From Adenophora triphylla var. japonica (taxonomy: Eukaryota > Streptophyta > Magnoliopsida > Asterales > Campanulaceae), in contig JAFEMH010000746.1 of NCBI GenBank assembly GCA_022495995.1, forward strand, positions 558,001-622,000: a stretch of DNA of 64,000 nt. Direction: 5' to 3'. This document shows positions 54,717 through 64,000 of the stretch, one piece after another. The first letter of the stretch is position 1. Each line of letters starts with the position of its first letter. The notes beneath the pieces are model-generated. The model was not told where the DNA came from. It searched no databases and worked only from the letters and a program-made list of their open reading frames with translations. Position numbers and translations under genes: made by a program.

Positions 54717-55230
54717 TGTTGGAATATTTTATGGACTTTACATATACTAGTATAATAAATAAAGTCTTTGGACACATAGACGTATGTACACTATAATTAA
54801 TTGTATATGTCACATTAAATATTAAAGTATTTGGGCCTAATAAAGTGATCTACTAAAGTTGAAGGTGGTCCAAGTCATCTTTTATAAATATGGGATCTAT
54901 AATTAATATGTGTAGATATCTAAGGGGCCTAGTTGTTAATCTATGATGGGCTGGCTAACATACTAGGTCATTATAAATATAGGGTTATGGTCCCCAATTG
55001 ACCTACCTAGGTTTTATTCTCTTGATTCCCATTGTCAATTGAATTCCAAGAACCCTAAGGATCAATTGGAAGGCAATAATCGTTCATCAAGTCTTCATCA
55101 AGTATTCTCCAAATATTGCTATGGATTCAGGTTTGTCTATCGTTCCATAATCTTTGACAACTTAAAGCATGATTGTCCTAGAATAAATATTCTGCATCAT
55201 TCTAGGGTTTATGTAAAATTAATTCCATCA
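54717..55230 (+). repeat. Copia-3 5' LTR
   Basis: 514 bp from TGTTGGAATATTTTATGGAC to AATTAATTCCATCA, i.e. TG...CA with short inverted ends (TGTTGGAAT / ATTCCATCA). The 3' LTR is absent, so the limit is set by the adjacent primer site. Confidence 0.85.
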
Positions 55231-55244
55231 AGTGGTATCAGAGC

Positions 55245-56463
55245 CTGAATCTTGCTTTGTTGTTGGGATTATTTGGATCGAATAGATTTTGTTGTTTATG
55301 ATTTAATTCAACCAAAACCCTTATGTCGGCCGCACCATCTCCCTCTGTGACCAAATCAATTTTGAAGCCTTTGGATCGCTTCCGTTCCAACGTTTGCTTA
55401 CAATTTTTTTGATAGGTTGTTTGAATTTATTGGGTACTCAAACCCTGTAATTGTTCAATATGTTTTTGCTTTGGTAAAGCAATCTTCGTCACCTGGGGAT
55501 ATCACGGCAAACCTTGGTGTATGCTGATCTGTATCAATCCTTCGGGAAATCTCAATTTTATGTGGGTTTGATTTGGTGTTTGACTTGTCCTTTGTTGATT
55601 AGATCCGTTGATGCATGTGTAATTTGAGGTTTGGTTGTATAATTATTTGTTTTGATTATGTATAATTCGCTGCTATGACCTCGCCGTCGACTGTCGTGAA
55701 CGTCGTTCCCTTGAGTGCAGCAGCGGCTGTAATTGGGGATTACCCTAGTCGGGTCGGGTTGTTTCTGATGGACTAAAGGCCTGGGAGTCATTAAAAGCTA
55801 GACCACACAACATTGACCTCATATTGACAGAAGTTGACTTGCCAGTTTCTTGGCCTTGCTTGCTTTGGCCACTTTTAGTACCCCTTTAATTCGATTCGCG
55901 ACATATTAAAATCCTCTTGTAATATGTGCTATTTGGATTACCTGTTAATAACTGTTAGTTGGTAATATGATTATTATGTGTTATTTGGATTAAGTAAATG
56001 TTATTTATTGAAATTATTATTATGGACTTAATAATTTTAAATTTCAATAATAATGTTTAAGTTATGCCCATGTTTGAAATTACTTTGGGTTCGTTTATTC
56101 GAACACATCTTGTATTTTATGTTATTAAATTTTCATAGCATGTTACCGAAGTAACCTCTCCTATGAAATTTTTTAATTTAAAATACATGATTATTTGAAG
56201 TTTTTAGCGTGTTTGTTTTTCATGCGGGTAATGGTCGGCCCAAAGGAAGGCTATTATCTGGCAGAAATTCAAATTCGTTTGTGGAGATAAATATGTAACA
56301 GTTATTAAGTGTCCAAGTGAATATTGAGTCGGTCCAAAGAAAGGCTTGGTATTTGACAGAATTTTACTGTTAATATTTGATTTCTACGTCAAGAAAATCA
56401 CTTGCAAGTTAATTTTCTATCCAAAGATTAAAATTAATGTTGCGTCGATTTTCTTGTAATGGG
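55245..56463 (+). other. Copia-3 untranslated leader before gag
   Basis: About 1.2 kb between primer site and gag with no open frame of note. It contains TCGGCCCAAAGGAAGGC and TCGGTCCAAAGAAAGGC repeats (about 56234 and 56331). Confidence 0.6.
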
Positions 56464-57330
56464 ATGAATTTTAAGAGCTGGAAAGAAAATGTGCTTCTAA
56501 TGTATCTGCTAACATCAACTCGAAAGAAAATGTGCTGATTGTTCTGGGAGTTATGGATCTAGACCTTGCACTAAGGGAGCCAAAACCTGCTGACCTGACT
56601 AGCACGAGTACATCTCAAGCTAAGAAGGATATGAAAAAGTGGAAACGCTCAAATCGCATGTGTCTTATGATCATGAAGAAAAGCATCCCAGAATCATTCA
56701 GAGGCGATATAGATGATGAGAAAGTTGCAATGACGTTCCTTACAGAGCTTGAAAAGCGTTTTGCTAAAAATGAAAGGGCAGAAACAAGCACGCTTTTGCG
56801 TAATCTTGTTGCCATGAGGTATAAAGGTAAAGGGAACGTGCGTGAGTACATTATGGAGATGGCCAATTTGGCATCTAAACTTAAGGCTCTCAAGTTCGAG
56901 CTGTCGGATGACATGCTTGTTCATATGGTTTTGATCTCTCTTCCACCACGCTTGGGCAATTTGAAGTAACATTCAATTGCCGTAAGGAAAAAGTGGACTC
57001 TTAATGAGTTCATTTCACTGTGTGTGCAAGAGGAATCAAGGTTAAAGTCTGAAAAGACTGAGAGTGCTCACTTTGCGGCTTCCTCTTCGGGCTATAACAA
57101 GAAAAGGAAGGCTAAAGAAACTGCGGTCAATGAGCCAAAGAAAAAGCAACATAAAGTATCGAAGGGACAAGCTAAGGATTTAGCAACGTCAACGTCCAAG
57201 GGACAAGATAAGGATCCAGGTTGCTTTTTCTGTAAGGAAATGGATCATATGAAGAGAGATTGCCCTAAATATCACGCATGGCGTGTAAAGAAAGGTATAT
57301 CTCTTGCTTTTGTTTGTTCTGAGGTTAATT
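56464..57330 (+). pseudogene. Copia-3 gag, disrupted
   Basis: Starts MNFKSWKENVLL, then a 46-bp insertion bounded by a repeat of GAAAGAAAATGTGCT breaks the frame. Gag continues as VLIVLGVMDLDLAL and RNLVAMRYKGKGNVREYIME. A second break follows at 56968. The zinc knuckle CFFCKEMDHMKRDC begins at about 57222. Confidence 0.88.
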
Positions 57331-59140
57331 TGGTTTCAGTGCCTAGACACACTTGGTGGTTAGATTCTGGTTCTTCTACTCACATCAGTGTGTCTATGCA
57401 GGGTTGCCTGAACTGCCGAAAGCCAAGTGATGCTGAAAGATTCATCTATGTGGGGAACGGCAATTCTATTGAAGTTGAAGCAATCGGAACTTTTAGATTA
57501 TTATTAAAGTCTGGATTTTATTTAGATTTGTACGAGACACATGTGGTACCGTCTTTTAGACGGAATTTGGTTTCCATTTCAGTTTTGGACAAAGAAGGAT
57601 TTACTTGTTCCTTTGCAAATGGTGAATGTCGTTTCTCGTACAATTCTAAGTTTATTGGATCTAGTACTTTATCGGTTTATGATAATCTTTATATGTTGGA
57701 TATTGTTGCTTCATATCATGAAAACCTGCATGTGGAAACACGTGGTACTAAACGCAAATTTACTAACAATAATTCCATGTCATTATGGCACAAGCGATTA
57801 GGACATATATCAAAACAGAGAATACAAAGGCTTGTGTCAGACGGAATTATTGAAACACTTGACAAATCAGATTATGAAATATGTGTTGAGTGTATTAAGG
57901 GAAAACAAACAGACAAAAGCAAATTAAAAGCTGAGAGAGCTATGAATGTTTTGGAATTAATTCATACGGATATATGTGGACCATTTCCTACACCCTCGTG
58001 GAATGGTCAAGAATATTTCATTACATTCATAGACGATTACTCTCGTTATGGTTACCTATATTTGATCCATGAAAAATCACAGGCATTGGATATGTTCAAA
58101 AAGTTTAAGTCCGAGGTTGAAAATTAACATGGCAAAGCAATAAAGAAAGTCAAATCTGACCGTGGTGGTGAATACTATGGCAGAAATGACGGATCAGGTG
58201 AACAACGTCCTGGGCCTTTTGCTAAATACCTAGAGGAGTGCGGTATCGTCCCTCGCACACCATGTCGTGCAAACCTAGCATGAATGGTGTTGCCGAAAGA
58301 CGAAATCGAACTTTACAGAAATGGTGAGAAGTATGGTTAGTCATACTACTTTACTGCACTCACTGGGGAGAGGCATTAAAGATGCAGCTTTATCTCCTTA
58401 ACAGATACCCACAAAGGCCGCTAACAAAATCCCTTATGAACTATGGACAGCAAGAAACCCGTATTAAGGCATTTACACATTTGGGGATGTCCGGCCGAGG
58501 ATAGGCCTTACAGTGCCTAGTGAAAAGAAGTTGAACTCAAGGATCGTTAGTAGTTACTTTGTTGGTTACTTCCGAAGGTCAAGGGGCTTTAAGTTTTACG
58601 ATCCCAAATCCGAAACTTTTTTGACACGGGAAATGCTCAATTCTTTGAGGATGTTGAGCTTGTGGGGGGACAAGTTAGAGATGATTTTGTCTTTGAAGAG
58701 GTTCCGATTACCATTCCTCTTCCTACAATTGTCCTTGACCATGATTTGGATCTCAATCCTGATGTGGTTCAAGAACAAAATTTGGATCAAGAAGACATTG
58801 TCAATATCCCTCTAGTTGTCCATGAGGAACAAGCTCAACAACCTCAAGAACAAGTGCCTTTAAGAAGATCCACTAGAGAGAGACGAAGTGCCATTTCGGA
58901 TGATTACTTGGTATTTCTAAATGAACAAGAGGTAGACATTAGTCAATTGGAAGATGATCCAATCAACTTTCATGAGGCCATTGGTAGTTCTAACTCTCAA
59001 AAGTGGATAGTCGCTATGGATGATGAGATTAAATCAATGAAAGACAATGATGTATGGGATCTTGTCCCATTGCCAGAAGGAGTGAAACATATTGGTTGCA
59101 AATGGATATTTAAAACCAAAAGGGATTCACAGGGCAATAC
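57331..59140 (+). pseudogene. Copia-3 pol, broken and truncated
   Basis: Protease WWLDSGSSTHIS (about 57354) and pre-integrase LWHKRLGHISKQR ... CVECIKGKQTDKS are intact in frame. The integrase core starts ELIHTDICGPFP, FIDDYSRYGYLYL and is then interrupted by a stop at 58125 and shifts to 58510 (SDRGGEY, then a degraded NGVAER region). The RT start (WIVAMDDEIKSMKDNDVWDL) runs to the junction at 59140. Confidence 0.9.
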
Positions 59141-60600
59141 TGTAAGTACCCCAATCTGGATCACTCCCTTTCAAACACACGGGAAACACCGCAGACTCAT
59201 CCACGCAGTCTCAGAGACCTCTCTCACTCAAAACCCTCTCAAAACCCTCTCAAACCCCCAACCAAACCAGGGGAGGAGCCTTTCTGGGATAAAAAGGGAC
59301 AAAAGGACCTTTCGGGAATTTTCGTGAAATCGGAAAAGCAATATAGGTCCGTACGGACCTCTTTGTTTCCATAATTACTAAATCCCCTTAAAGTCCACAA
59401 TATTCCCTCAAATCCCGGAGAAATGATGGTTTCCATGCACTTGGTCCGCACGGACCTCTTTCGCATGCAAGATGGTCCGTACGGACCTCTTCTGAGGGGA
59501 CATCATCATTTCCAGAATATTCACCATCATTGCATATTCCCTCAAATCGAGGAAAACCAAAATCCCGGATAACCAAGGAGGTCCGTACGGACCTCTTTGC
59601 ACCAAATCCGAGACTATAAATAGAGGGCTCCCCCTCCTCATTTTTACACACCTCCCACTTCTCTCTTCCTCCCTAAGCCTTCCGGGCTCCCCTTCTAAGA
59701 CCTTTCGAGGCATTCCCGCCCTTCGGATCCTTCCGAGGCCTTCCGAGCCCCTGAGGTGCTCCGAAGCCTCTCCGAGCGCTCCCGAGACGCTCCCGCGCTG
59801 CCCCGAGGCCCTCTCGAGGTACTCGAGGCCCCTCGTGGTACTCCGAGGCCTCGCCGGTCTTTCCCCGGTGTCCCGCTCTTTCCGAGTCAAACCGACGATC
59901 CCAAACCACGCCGAAACTCTGCCCGAGTGACTCCTGCCACCACAACGCACGCCGAACCTCTGCCCGAGTGATCCCAACAATCCCCACGCACGCCGAACCT
60001 CTGCCCGAACGCAGCCTACAACCTCAACTCACGCCGAAACTCTGCCCGTACAACCGGCATCCCCGAAGCAATCCTAACGCTACTCCGACCTCAAACACTA
60101 TTCCCCTGCGGAAGACAGACACGAACCAACATTGGTAAGGCTTCCTTCCTATTCTATTTCAATACATTTCAATACAATGTAGACATCCGATACAGCATGC
60201 ATTTTTAAAAGCACACACACACACACACAACTTTTTAAAGGATATTAGGGGTATCCGAAAGACTCGTTTTTACGAGGCTACTCTGTGAGCTCTAATATTC
60301 TAATATTCTCTTCCCGAGGAGTCATCTCGACCTCCGAACTCAAAATCTCATCACACAAAACAGCTTTAAAATTTATCTTTAAACCGATGCCCTTTTTCAA
60401 TGTTTTGGGCTTAATAAAAACGGCGTGGCGACTCTACAAAGCAAAACACAACGGCGAGACACCTCCAACCTCGCAAAACGCTAAGACGGAATAAGCCGGA
60501 TGCCGGGCGCGACAGCCGCTCTCGGATCCGGGCGAACATTCCCGAACGGCGAACGAACGCGAGATGCACGGGGGCACCATCGCGCGCGAGCCTGGATCCC
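59141..60600 (+). repeat. Probable 5' LTR of the gypsy-like element
   Basis: It contains four copies of the palindrome GGTCCGTACGGACC (59346, 59443 with one change, 59474, 59580) upstream of the TATA box, then CCGAGG/CCTTCCGAG-rich and CGCCGAACCTCTGCCCGA repeats (59885-60050). The right border is uncertain because the 3' LTR is outside the window. Confidence 0.6.
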
Positions 60601-60627
60601 TGTAATTTTGGGCGACTCCATTGGGAC

Positions 60628-61800
60628 ATTTTGTTTTAAAAACTTTTAAACAAAACAAAAGATTTTTAAAACGATGATGAGGGTCAAACTTTCATTTTTC
60701 CCCCTTCTTTAACTGTTGTGTGTGTGCACGTGCTTCGTTTTTATTTTACAAAAAAAAAAATAAAAATACAAAAAAAATGCATCAATATACATCTATGCAT
60801 ACATTTAAAATTCTTCAAAAATTTCTATTTTACTCGTAAAAGAATTTTAGAGACCGCACACTACGCGCACCGCCGCCTCTGCTACACCGCACTCTACTCA
60901 CACCGCTGCCTCGGCTACACCGCACACTATGCGCACCGCTGCCCTCGGATACACCGCACACTACAACCCTTAACCCGGAGTGGTCTCGAGCCCACTCCGT
61001 TTGGTCTTCCTAGGCCTCTTGGGCGCGCACGGATCATTCCAAACATCCCATCCTAGCCAAGCGTCAACCCCGCACGTTTCGAGTCTTGAGTCACACTCTG
61101 CCCGCACTCGGTTGGTTTTTACCTGTCCGTGTCATACACTGATACATATACCATGCCGGCCATTTTCTCGAGTCAAGGCTCTAACTCAAGATCCCTTGCG
61201 CAAGCAAAGCGATGAAAGGTCATGCTAAAATCTTGACCTGATCTTGATTTCCGAAGCTACACCCAGACGATGTTCCGTCCCGGATATACATCCATGCTCA
61301 CATGACACCATGTCATCACGCCTTTGATACGTCAGCCATGACAATATGACCCAGCCAACGCCTAACGTCACAGATCCCTTGCGCAAGCAAGGTAAAGAGA
61401 GGTCATGCCAAACTCTTGACTTGATCTTGACTCAGTGGCCGGCTCGGTTCACTATTCACATGGCTAACGCATCAAAACGAACATGACAGGCTCGGTCCTT
61501 AGGTTCGATTTTTCTTTTAGGCCGGTGGAAACCGCTTGCACTATAGGACCTCGCCCGGGCCGCCCACCCCGGATGTCGAAATACAGGTGCAAAACGAGGG
61601 GCTTATAGCCGCACAGATGGTCTCCACTGACCCAGGATCTAGCATAGTTGCGAAAAAGAAGAGCAATCTTTTCCAACCTACCTAGGATTCTGAGAAAATA
61701 CTGTTTTAAGTAAATTAAAACAACAAAACAAAAAAAAAAAATCAGAAAATAAAAGAAACGGAAACCGCATGCCACGTGAGCTTTCCCCCTTTTTTCCCGT
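60628..61800 (+). other. Leader of the gypsy-like element, no gene seen
   Basis: It includes a short tandem array (CACCGCTGCCTCGGCTACAC-type units, 60855-60965) and a repeated CTTGCGCAAGCAAxG block (61194 and 61380). No protein family is recognised. Confidence 0.5.
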
Positions 61801-61812
61801 TAGGCCATTCCC

Positions 61813-63995
61813 GTGTCTAAACCTTGCCCGTCACCCCCTCCAGCGAACCGAGAGTGGTTGAGAATCCCTGGAAGCCGCCTTTTCAGTATTGAGGTCACAA
61901 GGTCCGATAGCCCTTCCAGCTCAACGGTCCGCACCGTCCAATACTCCCCCATGACGGGATCCACAGATAACAGTGAGGGAAACGGAACCCCGCCACTAAG
62001 GAATCTCCAGACAATGGAGGAGGTGCTGCGAGCCTTCGAAGCCATCAAGAAGCGCCAAGAAGAACAGCAAGCCTGGATCGTCGACACTCGCGTCTTCGAG
62101 GAACAGCCAGCCTCCCCAACCCGACGGAACCTTTGTTCTCATAGAGGACGAAGATATACCGGCTCCCCGGTCTCAAAGCTATCAGCAGGTCCCGCTCCGC
62201 CAAGCTACGAGATCCCAGCTACGCAAAGCAGCCTCCGCTCAAAGCTCCTCAGCGCGTCAGCCAAGCAGCCTCCGACATGCCCGCCTCAGGATCGGCCGGC
62301 TTCCCGGCTGCACATCAAGCTCGCACCAACAAGACACATACGTGCCTGCTCCGCCGTATCCCAATGCATCTCGGTATCCCCAGGATTCAATCCTTTGCCT
62401 CTATACGAGCCTCGCAACCACAATCAAAAGTCCCCATTCTTACCAGTGGACAGCATCCCGAGCGGATATCCCGACATCTCAAGTTTGCCACCTGCAAGTC
62501 CGCCAATGGGGCTAACGAATCGTTTCCCAGCTCCCAAACACAACCCTTAGCGGACTGTGCAATCACGCCTCAACTTCAACACCCCAGGTATGGGTTGGTA
62601 TACACTCAACTACCTCCCCAAGATTCCCGAATGGCGATCCCATCGCCCAATCCACCTCCATCTTCGGTGTCCGTCCCCGAAAATGGTAACCCACCTCAAA
62701 CAACTGATCCCCACATGGCTCTGGCCGATTGAACAAATGAAAGACATGCAAGGCAAGCTAGCTAGTTCTCTAAGGACTCCTCCCGCCTACCGATCCGAAC
62801 AAAGTGGTCCCTCTCCCTCCAAAGTTCAGGATGCCGGAAATGGAAAAGTTTGACGGAACAGAATGCCCAAAACCCACATCGACACCTACGTCCCGGGTAT
62901 GAGAGCCAAAGGGGCAACCCCTCAACAGATGGCGTATCATTTTCAAAGATTCCCTCAAATCCACGACTAAGGTGGTTCCTCAATGTGAAGGCGTAAAACC
63001 GCTCCACGTGGGATCGATTAGTGAAATCTTCCTGGAGAAGTACCGTGCCAATCTTGAATGGGAAACAAACCGCCACACTCGCAAGCCACCGAACAAAAGG
63101 ATGACGAACCAAATGGGCGAATTCTACAAAAGATGGAACCGGAAGCTAAGCGAGATAATGGATCCACTTTCCAAAGAAGAAAGCAGTATGGACATCTTCC
63201 ATTCCCGCCTCAAACCATCTTTGAGGACTTTGATCGCCCACCATTTCTATCCGATCTCCGTGCCATGGTCAACGCCGGACAAAGTTTGAAAAGACTCGAG
63301 TCTTCAAAAGGCAACAAAGAACCCCCTGCCTCGTCTTACCGCTATCGAACAAACCTGCAACTTCAACTCCCGCCCTAACCAAAGGAAAGGAAGCAATGAA
63401 CAAGGCACTACATTCGTAATCTGAGCTCAAGTAAACCGCGATCAAAGTGTACTCAAAGAATAACAACCCCTCGCTTCCCACAGCCCAAAGATTTTCGATA
63501 ACCTCGGAAATGCCCTTGGGTCAAGTATTTGAAGCTCTGGTGAAGCGAAATCTTCTCAAACCACTCGAGAATTTCCAACCGAAGACCCTCAAACCCAACA
63601 TGGATATGAGCAAGCACCGCGCCTTCCATAACTACCCCGGCCACACCACCGACAATTGCTTCGTACTCAAGCAGTGTGATTCAGGGGCTCATCGAGGAGG
63701 GAAAATTGGAACGCCCCCGTGGTCCCAATACCATTGGAAATCCATTCCCGTAACGACAGTGGTAAACTCAATAGCCATTGACGAAATCCCAAGCGAGAGC
63801 AGACTCCCTGCATTTTCCGAGACCGTCAGCATGCTGTCTCGCCATGACTGGGAGCGTGAAACAAGAGTCAAAAGGTCTCGTGACCGGGAATTCCGACAAG
63901 AACGCCCAAGGGCCACCGTCTCCTACGATCTTTGCCCCTGCCCAAGGCATACAAATGGTTGGATCGAACGTTCCCCGAGACGAGACCGAGTCCAA
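61813..63995 (+). pseudogene. Gypsy-like gag, several frameshifts
   Basis: Gag fragments in different frames: an N-terminal part with LRNLQTMEEVLRAFEAIKKR (about 61995), the typical gag core entry MPEMEKFDGTECPK (about 62830) followed after a frameshift by THIDTYVPGMRAKGATPQQM, then MGEFYKRWNRKLSEI (63112-63160) and the C-terminal RAFHNYPGHTTDNCFVLKQ (63620-63675), a relative of the CxxHxxxGHTTxxC knuckle of plant gypsy gag. Matching is by motif memory. The frame is interrupted many times, so it is not functional. Confidence 0.75.
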
Positions 63996-64000
63996 CTAGC

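Larger units (their letters stand above)
54717..59140 (+). mobile_element. Copia-3, 3'-truncated LTR retrotransposon
   Basis: The 5' LTR (54717-55230) is followed by a primer site TGGTATCAGAGC (55233-55244), then gag, protease, integrase and part of RT in Copia order. At 59141 the RT frame (GCKWIFKTKRDSQGNT) stops abruptly at the start of another LTR element. The rest of RT, RNase H and the 3' LTR are not in this window, so the element is either interrupted or truncated. Confidence 0.9.
59141..64000 (+). mobile_element. Ty3/gypsy-like LTR element, 5' part
   Basis: It begins TGTAAGTACCCCAATCTGG directly inside the Copia-3 RT. A long LTR-like region has a TATA box (CTATAAATAGA at about 59614) and ends near 60600 ahead of GGGCGACTCCATTGGGACA (60609-60627), which resembles the CGACTCC-type primer sites of the plant Tat/Ogre group. 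The 61.8-64 kb part encodes gag fragments of gypsy type. It runs off the window, so 3' LTR, pol and target duplication are unseen. The sequence is less AT-rich than the rest of the window. Confidence 0.72.

Overview
The window is plant nuclear DNA, almost certainly from a eudicot: intron-rich genes with GT-AG splice sites, an AT-rich background, and many plant transposons (Copia and Gypsy LTR elements, Stowaway and Tourist MITEs, short Helitrons, Mutator-like elements). The species cannot be named from the sequence alone.

Four host genes can be rebuilt exon by exon. (1) VHA-B, subunit B of the vacuolar H+-ATPase, + strand, CDS 8673-18228, 14 coding exons, 487 residues. (2) A type II membrane protein of the DUF616 (TOD1/MUCI70-like) family, - strand, 30594-20806, 7 coding exons, 492 residues; its first intron holds a complete Copia element. 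(3) The INO80-complex subunit Ies6/INO80C homologue with a YL1_C domain, + strand, 31329-33310, 3 exons, 124 residues, divergent from gene 2 across a short shared promoter. (4) A DNAJC17-like J-domain plus RRM protein, + strand, 48155-50647, 3 coding exons, 297 residues, with a spliced 5' leader. The genes are unrelated housekeeping functions, not a pathway cluster.

Transposon layout. 1-7.8 kb is gene-free and holds Stowaway copies, two Helitron ends or copies and four Mutator-like elements. 18.7-20.7 kb has a Helitron and a long-TIR element. 24.83-29.95 kb is Copia-1 (5-bp TSD GATTT). 33.6-37.3 kb holds small TIR elements, another Mutator-like copy and two Stowaways. 37.28-44.39 kb is Copia-2 on the - strand (TSD TAATT). 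44.4-47.2 kb holds two long-TIR elements with a Stowaway and a Helitron inside the second. 51.6-54.6 kb is a pair of 1.24-kb direct repeats. 54.7-59.14 kb is Copia-3, cut off inside its RT domain by a Ty3/gypsy-like LTR element that runs to the window end. All retroelement ORFs are broken.

The most distinctive content is a family of small Mutator-like elements (2810-3969, 3995-4808, 7216-7720, 35583-36686; a sister type at 5821-6342). Each has a perfect 9-bp target duplication and ends made of two ACGYGT palindromes around a central dyad, and carries a minisatellite of roughly 18-bp words (CACTGGCAC/CACTGACAC; GGATATCC in the sister). In the two long copies the minisatellite flips strand midway, giving a foldback shape. 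I do not recognise this family as a named one. Other points of note are a perfect 84-bp inverted repeat in a VHA-B intron, a GC-rich motif shared by the LTRs of two different Copia elements, and a Copia element without the usual tRNA primer site.
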